This document shows, piece after piece, positions 52,226 through 61,055 of a stretch of 64,000 bases of DNA. The position numbers and the translations under genes were made by a program. Source of the DNA: Sutcliffiella horikoshii (GTDB lineage Bacteria > Bacillota > Bacilli > Bacillales > Bacillaceae_I). Within the stretch, counting starts at the first letter, position 1, and each line of letters starts with the position of its first letter. Location of the stretch: contig NZ_CP020880.1 in assembly GCF_002157855.1 (NCBI RefSeq), forward strand, positions 2,666,001-2,730,000, written 5' to 3'. The notes under the pieces were generated by a model. It had not been told where the DNA came from. It was given only the letters and a program-made list of their open reading frames with translations, and did not search any database.

Positions 52226-53581
52226 TTAATAAATCGACGTATTCTCTTTAGACATTTTTTCGATAATTTCTTTAACGCGCGCTAGGAAGCGTCCGCATAC
52301 AAGACCATCAAGAACACGGTGGTCAAGAGACATACATAAGTTTACCATGTCGCGAACAGCGATCATTCCGTGGTCCATGACTACTGGACGTTTCACGATG
52401 GATTCCACTTGCAGGATGGCTGCTTGTGGGTAGTTGATGATGCCTTGTGATTGTACAGAACCGAATGAACCTGTGTTGTTGACAGTAAATGTTCCACCTT
52501 GCATCTCTGCAGATGTTAGTTTACCAGCGCGAACCTTGTTGGCAAGTTCTGTGATTTCACGTGCGATACCTTTGATAGTTTTTTCATCAGCGTTGCGGAT
52601 AACCGGCACATAAAGTGCGTCGTCTGTTGCAACGGCGATGGAGATATTGATGTCTTTCTTTTGGACGATCTTATCGCCTGCCCACATAGAGTTGATTTGT
52701 GGGAATTCTTTCAAAGCTTGCGCTACCGCTTTTACGAAGAATGCGAAGAAAGTAAGGTTGTAGCCTTCTTTTTTCTTGAACTCGCCCTTCAAGGAGTTGC
52801 GGTATTCTACAAGGTTTGTCGCGTCCACTTCTATCATCGTCCAAGCATGTGGTGCTTCTTGTTTACTGCGCAGCATGTTTGCAGCGATCGCTTTACGTAC
52901 GCCTGTTACAGGGATTTCGATGTCTCCTGCTTCTACGGGTACGTTTACTGGTTGAGCCGCTTTTGGAGCACTTGCTGCTGCCGGTGCAGATGGAGCCGCC
53001 GGTGCTGCAGACGCCGCTTTAGGAGCTTCCGACGCTTGCGCTTGAGTAGCTGCCGGCTTGGAATCAGCAGATGGGATGTTACCAGAATCGATCACCGCTT
53101 GGATGTCTTTTCTTGTAATACGTCCGCCTGCTCCGCTTCCTTTTACTTGCTCAAGATCTACATTGTTTTCTTGTGCAAGACGAAGAACTGCTGGAGAGTA
53201 GCGACGTTTGTTTGGTGCGTCTGCATCCTCTTGTGCTGATGGTGCAGATGGCGCTTTGGATTCTGTTGCAGGTGCAGATGCAGATGCTGGTGCACTTTCC
53301 TCTTTCGGTGCCTCAGCAGTTGCATCTGCTTCTCCGCCACCTTCTGTTTCGATATAGCAGATGATTTCTCCTACTGCTAGTGTGTCACCGTCTTCTGCTA
53401 CAAGTTCTTTGATTGTTCCTGTAAAAGAAGATGGGATTTCTGCGTTAACTTTATCTGTCATGACCTCTGCTAGAGGGTCGTATTTGTTTACTTTGTCGCC
53501 TACGCTTACGATCCAGCGGCTGATTGTTCCTTCAGTTACGCTTTCCCCAAGCTGTGGCATGGTAATTTTTTCTACTGCCAT
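52226..53581 (-). CDS. bkdB: branched-chain alpha-keto acid dehydrogenase E2 (lipoamide acyltransferase)
   Basis: The 451-residue E2 has a lipoyl domain with Lys44 (EVMTDKVNAE), an Ala/Pro-rich linker, a peripheral subunit-binding domain (YSPAVLRLAQENNVDLEQ), a second Ala/Pro linker and a catalytic acyltransferase domain ending in SLDHRVLDG with the catalytic His. It transfers the branched acyl group to CoA. The ATG at 53581 has AAAGGAGG. It is last in the operon and separated from bkdAB by an interspersed palindromic repeat. Confidence 0.95.
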   Translation of the reverse strand: MAVEKITMPQLGESVTEGTISRWIVSVGDKVNKYDPLAEVMTDKVNAEIPSSFTGTIKELVAEDGDTLAVGEIICYIETEGGGEADATAEAPKEESAPASASAPATESKAPSAPSAQEDADAPNKRRYSPAVLRLAQENNVDLEQVKGSGAGGRITRKDIQAVIDSGNIPSADSKPAATQAQASEAPKAASAAPAAPSAPAAASAPKAAQPVNVPVEAGDIEIPVTGVRKAIAANMLRSKQEAPHAWTMIEVDATNLVEYRNSLKGEFKKKEGYNLTFFAFFVKAVAQALKEFPQINSMWAGDKIVQKKDINISIAVATDDALYVPVIRNADEKTIKGIAREITELANKVRAGKLTSAEMQGGTFTVNNTGSFGSVQSQGIINYPQAAILQVESIVKRPVVMDHGMIAVRDMVNLCMSLDHRVLDGLVCGRFLARVKEIIEKMSKENTSIY

Positions 53582-53619
53582 GATGAGAACCTCCTTTAAT
53601 CGGTGGGCTCTGTTGAACT

Positions 53620-53753
53620 CTGCAGTTAATCTCCGTTCCAGGAGCTTGCTTTCCGCGGGCAATCCGGGGGCCTCCTCAGGCTTCGCCTTACGAATCTACC
53701 ATGGCCCTTCCTCCCGCAGGAGTCAAGCTCCTTCCTCTACAATCAACTGCAGG
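53620..53753. repeat. interspersed palindromic repeat, copy 1 (bkdAB-bkdB gap)
   Basis: A 134-bp element with terminal inverted arms CTGCAGTTAAT and ATCAACTGCAG and an internal GC-rich core (GCTTTCCGCGGGC, GGGGCCTCCTCAGGCTTCGCC in two parts, CCTCCCGCAGGAG). Copies 2 and 3 at 55861-56045 and 59871-59997 share the core and order. Confidence 0.8.
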
Positions 53754-53798
53754 AAACTCAACATTACCATTTGTTCACTCTTCCACTTATATCAGAAA

Positions 53799-54782
53799 TT
53801 AGTATTGAGCTAGCTCACGCATCGCTTTTTCTACTTTGTCCGGGTTAACCATGAAGTATTTTTCCATCGTCGGTGCATATGGCATTGCAGGTACATCAGG
53901 TCCAGCAAGGCGCATGATTGGTGCATCAAGATCGAATAAGCAGTTTTCTGCAATGATGGCAGATACTTCACTCATGATACTTCCTTCTTTTGTATCTTCC
54001 GTAAGTAGAAGAACTTTACCTGTTTTAGAAGCCGCTTCCATGATAGCTTCTTTATCAAGCGGATACACTGTACGCAAGTCAAGAATGTGAGCGGAGATTC
54101 CGTCTTGTGCAAGACGCTCTGCTGCTTGTAGTGCAAAATGTACGCAAAGACCGTACGTGATAACGGTGATGTCTTCTCCTTCGCGTTTCACGTCTGCTTT
54201 ACCGATTGGTAATACGTAATCATCTGTTGGTACTTCACCCTTAATTAAACGGTAGGCACGTTTGTGCTCGAAGAATAGAACCGGATCTTCATCACGAATA
54301 GCTGCTTTCAGTAATCCTTTTACATCATAAGGAGTAGAAGGCATGACAATTTTTAAACCAGGTTGGTTCGCGAACACTGCCTCAACGGATTGTGAGTGGT
54401 AAAGTGCACCGTGAACTCCCCCTCCGTATGGAGCACGAACAACTAATGGACAAGTCCAATCGTTGTTGGAACGGTAACGGATTTTGGCTGCTTCGGAAAT
54501 GATTTGGTTAACTGCAGGCATGATAAAGTCTGCGAATTGCATTTCTGCGATTGGACGCATACCGTACATTGCTGCACCGATAGCAACACCAGCGATTGCT
54601 GATTCTGCAAGAGGAGTATCGATAACTTTATCTTCACCAAATTGATCGTAAAGGCCGTTAGTCGCTTTGAATACTCCACCTTTTCTTCCTACGTCTTCCC
54701 CAAGTACAAATACTTTAGAATCACGTTCCATCTCTTCTCGGATGGCCATTGTAACTGCATCTATATAAGAAATAACTGCCAT
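53799..54782 (-). CDS. bkdAB: branched-chain alpha-keto acid dehydrogenase E1 beta
   Basis: The 327-residue transketolase-like subunit (VFVLGEDVGRKGGVF, PLAESAIAGVAIGAAMYG, VVRAPYGGGVHGALYHSQS) pairs with BkdAA to decarboxylate branched 2-oxo acids from Val, Leu and Ile with thiamine diphosphate. It starts 12 bases after bkdAA. Confidence 0.95.
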   Translation of the reverse strand: MAVISYIDAVTMAIREEMERDSKVFVLGEDVGRKGGVFKATNGLYDQFGEDKVIDTPLAESAIAGVAIGAAMYGMRPIAEMQFADFIMPAVNQIISEAAKIRYRSNNDWTCPLVVRAPYGGGVHGALYHSQSVEAVFANQPGLKIVMPSTPYDVKGLLKAAIRDEDPVLFFEHKRAYRLIKGEVPTDDYVLPIGKADVKREGEDITVITYGLCVHFALQAAERLAQDGISAHILDLRTVYPLDKEAIMEAASKTGKVLLLTEDTKEGSIMSEVSAIIAENCLFDLDAPIMRLAGPDVPAMPYAPTMEKYFMVNPDKVEKAMRELAQY

Positions 54783-54794
54783 GATAGTTCCCCC

Positions 54795-55787
54795 TTACTC
54801 TGCGTAGACATGCTTCATTGCGGATTCAGCATCTGCGTATGGAGCATTTTCTGCGTATTCTGTTGCTTCGTTAACTTCTTTTGCAATTTTATCGTTAATT
54901 TCTTTTTCTTTTTCATCTGTTAACACGCCAACCTCTTTTAAGTAAGCTGCAAAGCTGATGATTGGGTCATTCGCTTTAGCTGCTGCCACTTCGTCACGCT
55001 CACGGTATGCACGATCATCGTCATCACTGGAGTGAGGTGTTAGACGGTAGGAAATAGCCTCTACAAGAGTAGGACCTTCGCCACGACGTCCACGGTCAGC
55101 TGCTTCTTTCACCGCTGCATATACTTCAAGCGGGTCATTTCCGTCAATCGTGATACCAGGCATTCCGTATCCTAGTGCACGGTCTGAGATTTTCTCACAT
55201 GCCACTTGTTTTTCATAAGGAACTGAGATTGCATATTTGTTGTTTTCACACATGAAGATAACTGGCAACTTGTGAACTGCTGCATAGTTAGCGCCTTCAT
55301 GGAAGTCCCCTTGGTTGGATGAACCTTCACCAAATGTTACAAATGTGCAAAGGTCTTTTCCTTCTAAACGGCCACCAAGTGCTACTCCAACTGCGTGTGG
55401 TACTTGTGTTGTTACAGGGGAAGAGCCAGTTACGATGCGGTTTTTCTTTTGACCGAAGTGACCTGGCATTTGACGTCCACCTGAGTTTGGATCTTCCGCT
55501 TTTGCAAAACCGGAAAGCATTAATTCCGTTGCTGTCATGCCGAATGTAAGTACAACACCCATGTCACGGTAGTATGGTAGTACGTAGTCTTTTTCACGGT
55601 CTAGAGCGAATGCCGCTCCTACTTGTGCTGCTTCTTGACCTTGGCAAGAGATTACGAATGGGATTTTCCCTGCGCGGTTTAGTAACCACATGCGCTCGTC
55701 AATGCGGCGAGCTAGTAACATTGTTTCGAACATTTCTAATACGTTTTCATCTGTAAGCCCTAGAGCTTGGTGACGATTTTCTGCCAT
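54795..55787 (-). CDS. bkdAA: branched-chain alpha-keto acid dehydrogenase E1 alpha
   Basis: The 330-residue subunit has the thiamine diphosphate motif beginning GEGSSNQGDFHEG and ending ENN (GDGX25-30NN type) and the phosphorylation-loop region YRLTPHSSDDDDRAYR of E1 alpha proteins. It forms E1 with BkdAB. AGGAGGTAAACTTAA precedes the ATG. A repeat element separates it from lpdV. Confidence 0.95.
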   Translation of the reverse strand: MAENRHQALGLTDENVLEMFETMLLARRIDERMWLLNRAGKIPFVISCQGQEAAQVGAAFALDREKDYVLPYYRDMGVVLTFGMTATELMLSGFAKAEDPNSGGRQMPGHFGQKKNRIVTGSSPVTTQVPHAVGVALGGRLEGKDLCTFVTFGEGSSNQGDFHEGANYAAVHKLPVIFMCENNKYAISVPYEKQVACEKISDRALGYGMPGITIDGNDPLEVYAAVKEAADRGRRGEGPTLVEAISYRLTPHSSDDDDRAYRERDEVAAAKANDPIISFAAYLKEVGVLTDEKEKEINDKIAKEVNEATEYAENAPYADAESAMKHVYAE

Positions 55788-55860
55788 TTAAGTTTACCTC
55801 CTATATGTAGAGAGTTGGGAGCGTGTAGCTCCTCTAACAATTAAATTCAATATGATGTAG

Positions 55861-56045
55861 GCTGTTGATTTCCGCTGCAGGCACTCGCTTTCCGCGGGCG
55901 GTCCGGGAGCCTCCTCAGGCTTCGCCTTCCGGGGTCTCCCATGTCCCTTCCTCCCGCAGGACAAGGAATGCTTCGACAGCAAGACATCGCACGAAGAAAA
56001 TGCGTAGCATTTTCGAGGAGTCTCGTGCCTTCCGGTTCAATCAAC
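55861..56045. repeat. interspersed palindromic repeat, copy 2 (lpdV-bkdAA gap)
   Basis: A 185-bp copy bounded by TGTTGATT and AATCAAC with the shared core GCTTTCCGCGGGC...CTTCCTCCCGCAGGA, and an additional internal segment of about 50 bp (around ACGAAGAAAATGCG, itself an inverted repeat with CGTAGCATTTTCG) not found in the other copies. Confidence 0.8.
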
Positions 56046-56062
56046 GTTCCTTCTTACATTTT

Positions 56063-57487
56063 TTAAGAATGTATCGCTTTTCCATCAACTGCAAGGGCTG
56101 CTTCGCCGATTGCTTCGGATAGAGATGGATGCGGGTGGATGGTGTGTCCGATTTCCCAAGGTGTTGCATCAAGTACTCTTGCAAGACCAGCTTCAGAGAT
56201 CATGTCTGTAACGTGTGGGCCGATCATGTGAACACCTAAAATGTCATCGTTTTCTTTGTTCACAACAAGTTTCACAAAGCCATCAGACTCGCCGTAAACA
56301 AGTGCTTTTCCGATTGCACGGAAAGAGAATTTGCCTGTCTTTACGTCGAAGCCTTTTTCTTTTGCTTCTTCTTCTGTGTATCCAACAGATGCGACTTCAG
56401 GACTTGAGTACACACATTTGGAAATCATGGAGTAATCAATTGGCGCAGGATTTTCGTTTGCCATATGTTCCACTGCTACGATTCCTTCGTGAGAAGCAAC
56501 GTGTGCAAGCTGTAAACCGCCGATTACATCTCCGATTGCGTAGATGTGGGACTCTTTTGTTTGGAAGCGATCATTTGTTGTAATAAAACCTTTTTCTACT
56601 TGAATCTCTGTGTTCTCAAGACCAATGCCCTCTACGTTAGCTTGACGACCAACGGAAACTAGCATTTTTTCTGCAGTGAAGGATTTCTCTTCTCCTTTAT
56701 GCTCGGCTTTGATTGTTACAGATCCATCTGCTTTTTCAAGTGTTTCTGGAAGCACCTTCGCACTTGTTACTACTTTGATGCCGCGTTTTTTCAACAGTCG
56801 TTGCATTTCTTTGGACACTTCTTTGTCTTCTGTTGGCAATACACGATCTGCATATTCAAGGACGGTTACTTCTACACCAAAGTCATCTAACATGGATGCC
56901 CACTCGATACCGATTACGCCTCCACCTACGATGATGATTGATTTTGGAAGTTCCTCGAGTGATAATGCTTCATCAGAAGTCATGACTTGTGTGCCGTCAA
57001 TTTCAAGTCCAGGAAGAGAACGTGGACGAGATCCTGTTGCGACAATAACGTTCTTCGGAATTAACATTTCGTTCTCGTCACCATTTTCGAACTCCACAGA
57101 GATCGTACCAGGCATTGGAGAGAAAATGGAAGGTCCTAAGATACGTCCTGTTCCGTAGAACACATCGATCTTCCCTTGCTTCATTAAATGCTGCACACCG
57201 CCGTGAAGCTGGTCGATGATTTTTTGTTTACGCTCTTGCACTTTGAAAAAGTCCAGCTTCACTTCTCCTGAAATTACGCCGAATTCTTCACTGTTTTTCG
57301 TTTGAGCAAAGACTTCTGCACTGCGAAGCAATGCTTTACTTGGGATACACCCTGCATGAAGGCAAGTTCCACCGATTTTCTTCTTTTCTACTACTGCTGT
57401 TTTTAAGCCAAGTTGAGATGCACGAATAGCCGCGACATACCCGCCTGTTCCGCCACCTAGGATGACTAAATCATATTCTTGTGCCAT
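56063..57487 (-). CDS. lpdV: dihydrolipoyl dehydrogenase (E3, branched-chain complex)
   Basis: The 474-residue flavoprotein reoxidises the E2 lipoyl group. FAD motif LGGGTGGYVAAIRASQ, redox-active disulfide GGTCLHAGCIPSK, NAD motif VGGGVIGIEWAS and the C-terminal HPHPSLSE with the catalytic His are all present. It lies between buk and bkdAA, as in B. subtilis. Confidence 0.95.
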   Translation of the reverse strand: MAQEYDLVILGGGTGGYVAAIRASQLGLKTAVVEKKKIGGTCLHAGCIPSKALLRSAEVFAQTKNSEEFGVISGEVKLDFFKVQERKQKIIDQLHGGVQHLMKQGKIDVFYGTGRILGPSIFSPMPGTISVEFENGDENEMLIPKNVIVATGSRPRSLPGLEIDGTQVMTSDEALSLEELPKSIIIVGGGVIGIEWASMLDDFGVEVTVLEYADRVLPTEDKEVSKEMQRLLKKRGIKVVTSAKVLPETLEKADGSVTIKAEHKGEEKSFTAEKMLVSVGRQANVEGIGLENTEIQVEKGFITTNDRFQTKESHIYAIGDVIGGLQLAHVASHEGIVAVEHMANENPAPIDYSMISKCVYSSPEVASVGYTEEEAKEKGFDVKTGKFSFRAIGKALVYGESDGFVKLVVNKENDDILGVHMIGPHVTDMISEAGLARVLDATPWEIGHTIHPHPSLSEAIGEAALAVDGKAIHS

Positions 57488-57503
57488 TATTCCTTGCTCC
57501 CTT

Positions 57504-58616
57504 CTAGCTCTGTACTACTTTGGTGTCAACGACTGTTCCAGGGTATTCTTTTGCTCCTTCTTCCCCACGTAATACGCGAAGTGCTCCTTCTGTAAGAGCT
57601 TGCAATTCGTTTTCGCCTGGTTGTACGATGACGTCTGCTATCCAGCTAATACGCTCGGAGATTTGTTTTACAAATCCTTTTCCATAAGCAAGTCCACCAG
57701 TCAAAATGATGGCATCTACTTTACCTGCCAGAACTGCACTCGCTGAACCGATTTCTTTTGCAACCTGATAAGCCATTGCATCAAATATTAAAGCGGCCTT
57801 TTCATCGCCAGCCTCTATCATTTGTTCGACTTTAACTGCATCGTTCGTTCCAAGGTAACCTACGAGACCACCTTGTCCGACTAACTTTTTCATAATCTCA
57901 TCACGATAATAGTCACCTGAAAAGCACAGGGATACCAGCTCACCTGCAGGCACTGTTCCTGCACGCTCTGGACTGAATGGACCGTCACCATGAAGACCGT
58001 TATTTACATCGACTACTCTACCGCCAATGTGCGTGCCTACTGTGATACCTCCGCCCATATGGGTAACAATCAGGTTAAGATCTTCATATTTTTTGCCAAG
58101 ATCTTTCGCTACTCTTCGTGCAACTGCTTTTTGGTTTAACGCATGGAAGATACTTTTGCGCTCGATTAGTGAAAATCCTGAAATACGAGCAATGTCAGAC
58201 AGCTCATCCACTACCACCGGGTCCACGATGAAAGACGGGATATTCAAACCAGTAGCAATTTCGTAAGCGATGATTCCACCAAGGTTAGATGCGTGCTGGC
58301 CTGCATAACCGATTTTCAAGTCATGGAGCATTTCTTTATTTACAGCGTATGTTCCGCCTTCGATTGGACGAAGAAGTCCACCGCGGCCACACACTGCACT
58401 AAGTTTTGATATATTGATGCCTTCTTGATCCAATGTTTCAAGAATGGTCGTTTTTCTGAATTCATATTGATCATAGATACTTGCAAAGGAATTAATCGTT
58501 TCGCTATCGTGACGTAATGTTTTCTCAAATACAGAGCGTTCATTATCAAATACGCCGATTTTCGTTGATGTGGATCCTGGATTGATGACAAGTATGCGAT
58601 ATTCCTTTTCTAACAC
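57504..58616 (-). CDS. buk: butyrate kinase
   Basis: The 370-residue acetokinase-family enzyme ([29 protein letters not shown]) transfers phosphate between branched acyl phosphates and ADP, giving ATP. The GTG at 58616 has GGAGG eight bases upstream; an ATG at 58631 includes that ribosome site and is less likely. It works with Ptb. Confidence 0.93.
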   Translation of the reverse strand: MLEKEYRILVINPGSTSTKIGVFDNERSVFEKTLRHDSETINSFASIYDQYEFRKTTILETLDQEGINISKLSAVCGRGGLLRPIEGGTYAVNKEMLHDLKIGYAGQHASNLGGIIAYEIATGLNIPSFIVDPVVVDELSDIARISGFSLIERKSIFHALNQKAVARRVAKDLGKKYEDLNLIVTHMGGGITVGTHIGGRVVDVNNGLHGDGPFSPERAGTVPAGELVSLCFSGDYYRDEIMKKLVGQGGLVGYLGTNDAVKVEQMIEAGDEKAALIFDAMAYQVAKEIGSASAVLAGKVDAIILTGGLAYGKGFVKQISERISWIADVIVQPGENELQALTEGALRVLRGEEGAKEYPGTVVDTKVVQS

Positions 58617-58708
58617 TGTTGAAACCTCCATTTCAGACGGACGGCAAACGAGCGAAATTCCTTTTCATCCCGTTTGCCCCCTTCTGAGAAACTTAATATT
58701 TATTTATA

Positions 58709-59812
58709 TTAGCGTCCGTTACGACGGCTTAAAATATGATGTCCGTTTTGTAAAAATTGGCTGCGAGAGTTTTTCATTCTCTCGATACGCTCTTCAGCAA
58801 GACGATCTGCTGCACGGTAAGTCGGGATACCGTCACGTTTTGCAATCTCGATAACTCTTTCAATGTTGTCGTAGATTCCTTCTACTTTTTTCATTGCGCG
58901 CTCACGGTTGTAACCGTAAAGCTCATCCGCTACGTTAATTACTCCACCAGCGTTGATTACATAGTCTGGAGCGTAAACGATACCCATTTCGTGGATGATA
59001 TCGCCGTGTTTTGTATCAAGCAATTGGTTGTTCGCTGCACCAGCAATAACTTTTGCTTTTAATTGAGGAATCGTTTCATCGTTGATTGTCGCGCCAAGTG
59101 CACATGGTGCATAGATATCGCAATCAACACTGTAGATGTCGTTGATGTCTACTGCTCTTGCACCGAACTCTTCAACTGCACGATTAACCGCTTCTTTATT
59201 GATATCTGTTACGATAAGTTGCGCGCCTTCTTCGTGCAAGTGACGGCAAAGGTTGAATGCCACGTTTCCTACACCTTGAACTGCTACCACTTTACCTTCT
59301 AATGAATCTGTTCCAAATGCTTCTTTCGCTGCAGCTTTCATTCCGCGGTATACACCAAATGCTGTTACAGGAGATGGATTACCGGAAGAACCGAATGCAG
59401 GAGATACACCTGTTACATAGTCTGTTTCTTCATAGATTAAGTCCATGTCAGCAACAGTTGTTCCAACATCTTCTGCTGTGATATAGCGTCCGTTTAATCC
59501 TTGGATGTAACGGCCGAAAGCACGGAACATTTCTTCATTTTTGTCTGTGCGTGGATCACCGATGATAACTGTTTTACCGCCACCAAGGTTTAATCCAGCT
59601 GCTGCGTTTTTATAAGTCATTCCTTTTGCAAGGCGAAGTGCATCTTCAATTGCTGCACCTTCGTTTGCGTATGTCCACATGCGTGTTCCACCAAGTGCTG
59701 GTCCAAGTGTAGTATCGTGAATGGCAATGATTGCTTTTAGTCCAGATTGTTTGTCTTGGCAGATCACCAGTTGCTCGTAGTCGTAAGTCTCCATATATTT
59801 GAAAATTTCCAT
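58709..59812 (-). CDS. bcd: branched-chain amino acid (leucine) dehydrogenase
   Basis: The 367-residue Glu/Leu/Phe/Val dehydrogenase has [10 protein letters not shown] and the catalytic Lys region [20 protein letters not shown], and a Rossmann segment [17 protein letters not shown]. It deaminates Leu, Val and Ile to the keto acids used by Bkd. The ATG at 59812 follows GGGGAGG. A repeat element separates it from ptb. Confidence 0.95.
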   Translation of the reverse strand: MEIFKYMETYDYEQLVICQDKQSGLKAIIAIHDTTLGPALGGTRMWTYANEGAAIEDALRLAKGMTYKNAAAGLNLGGGKTVIIGDPRTDKNEEMFRAFGRYIQGLNGRYITAEDVGTTVADMDLIYEETDYVTGVSPAFGSSGNPSPVTAFGVYRGMKAAAKEAFGTDSLEGKVVAVQGVGNVAFNLCRHLHEEGAQLIVTDINKEAVNRAVEEFGARAVDINDIYSVDCDIYAPCALGATINDETIPQLKAKVIAGAANNQLLDTKHGDIIHEMGIVYAPDYVINAGGVINVADELYGYNRERAMKKVEGIYDNIERVIEIAKRDGIPTYRAADRLAEERIERMKNSRSQFLQNGHHILSRRNGR

Positions 59813-59870
59813 TATAAAATTCCTCCCCAAGATAGTAAATGATTTTTAGTTTAGAAATTTGTTCTACACC

Positions 59871-59997
59871 GCTGTTGATTTCCGCAAAAGGCTTCGCTTT
59901 CCTAGGGGCGCTGCTGGAGCCTCCTCGGCAAGCCTGCGGGGTCTCCACCAAACGCTATCTCCCTCAGGAGTCTACGCCTTTTTCTCCAATCAACAAC
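59871..59997. repeat. interspersed palindromic repeat, copy 3 (ptb-bcd gap)
   Basis: A 127-bp copy bounded by TGTTGATT (59873-59880) and AATCAACA (59988-59995), with CGCTTTCC, GGAGCCTCCTCGGC, GGGGTCTCC and CCCTCAGGAGTC in the same order as copies 1 and 2. Same orientation as the other two. Confidence 0.75.
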
Positions 59998-60020
59998 TAT
60001 GTTTTTGAATGAACTTTGAT

Positions 60021-60920
60021 TTATTTAACAGAACAAACTGCAAGTGCGAGTGAGTTTAGCTTACTCTCGGCTGAGTCTGCTCTGGATGTTAATACAATTG
60101 GTGCTTTTGCGCCGGCGATGATAGCTCCGACTTTTGCATTTGCAAAATAGATCAATGATTTATATAGGACATTACCAGCTTCAATGGTCGGTACGAACAG
60201 GATGTCTGCCTGCCCTGCCACATCACTTTGAATTCCTTTGTGCTCAGCAGCAAGCGCTGATACGGCATTGTCCAAAGCCAGCGGGCCATCAATGATGCAA
60301 TCCTTTATCTGACCTCTATTATTCATTTGTGTAAGAAGTGCTGCGTCAACAGTTGCTTGCATAGCTGGGTTCACAACCTCCACTGCCGCTAGTGGCGCCA
60401 CTTTCGGAAGTTCTATTCCTAGTGCTCTTGCAACTTGAACAGAGTTTTGAACAATTTGTACCTTTTGTTGTAGGTCAGGTGCTACATTCATTGCAGCATC
60501 TGTTACAAAAATTAATTGTTCATACCCAGGCACTTCGAAAGCTGCAACATGTGATAAGACATTCCCGGTACGCAAACCATATTCCTTATTCAACACTTCT
60601 TTTAGAATGGTTGCCGTCGGGACATTTCCTTTCATCAGCACATCCGCTTCACCGCCGGAAACAGCTTTCACTGCAAGTTCTGATGCCTTTTTGGCACCAT
60701 CAGCAGCTACAATTTTCAATGCTGGGTGTGATGCATCCACATTATGTTCTTTAAGTAATGCTATTATTTTTTCCTCATGTCCAAACAATATAAAGGAAGC
60801 CAACTGTTTGTCTAATGCATGAGAAACCGCTTCGATCACTTCTTCATCTTCAGCTGCAGCAATGGCTACTACTTTAGAAGTGAGCTGGGTTGCTTTGGTG
60901 ATAAGTTCCTCTAGTTTCAT
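60021..60920 (-). CDS. ptb: phosphate butyryltransferase
   Basis: The 299-residue phosphotransacylase (AVSGGEADVLMKGNVPTA, FVTDAAMNVAPDL) converts branched acyl-CoA and phosphate to acyl phosphate for Buk. It is first in the bkd operon, behind a sigma-54 promoter. AGGAAGGGTTGAGAA precedes the ATG. Confidence 0.94.
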   Translation of the reverse strand: MKLEELITKATQLTSKVVAIAAAEDEEVIEAVSHALDKQLASFILFGHEEKIIALLKEHNVDASHPALKIVAADGAKKASELAVKAVSGGEADVLMKGNVPTATILKEVLNKEYGLRTGNVLSHVAAFEVPGYEQLIFVTDAAMNVAPDLQQKVQIVQNSVQVARALGIELPKVAPLAAVEVVNPAMQATVDAALLTQMNNRGQIKDCIIDGPLALDNAVSALAAEHKGIQSDVAGQADILFVPTIEAGNVLYKSLIYFANAKVGAIIAGAKAPIVLTSRADSAESKLNSLALAVCSVK

Positions 60921-60955
60921 TTTCTCAACCCTTCCTTTCTACTCCAATATTCTAT

Positions 60956-60973
60956 ATGCAAGAAGCGTGCCAA
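60956..60973 (-). promoter_or_regulatory. sigma-54 (SigL) promoter of the bkd operon
   Basis: On the minus strand TTGGCACG-CTTC-TTGCAT has the invariant GG and GC pairs 12 bp apart and matches the -24/-12 consensus TGGCAC-N5-TTGCAT exactly. It lies 36 bp before the ptb start. Confidence 0.92.
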
Positions 60974-60974
60974 C

Positions 60975-61007
60975 TTCATTTTAATGAAAACGCTTTATTT
61001 TAGCGTT
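60975..61007. promoter_or_regulatory. inverted repeats upstream of the sigma-54 promoter
   Basis: AACGCT-N7-AGCGTT (60989-61007) is a perfect inverted repeat, and TTCAT-N4-ATGAA (60975-60988) lies next to it. They are just upstream of the -24 element; the first is a candidate BkdR site although close to the promoter. TGAAAACGCTTTAT here is also a 12/14 cre match, so CcpA binding is another option. Confidence 0.45.
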
Positions 61008-61055
61008 CAACAACAAGCAAGTTTCTTCATAGTGTGCAGTTTTTTGCATGCAAGC

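Noticed and set aside
53620-53753. Insertion sequence in the bkd operon
   Set aside because: No transposase frame is present; the elements are under 200 bp and palindromic, so they are listed as interspersed repeats.
58617-58631. Longer buk start at ATG 58631
   Set aside because: The sequence after that ATG is itself the GGAGG ribosome site for the GTG at 58616.
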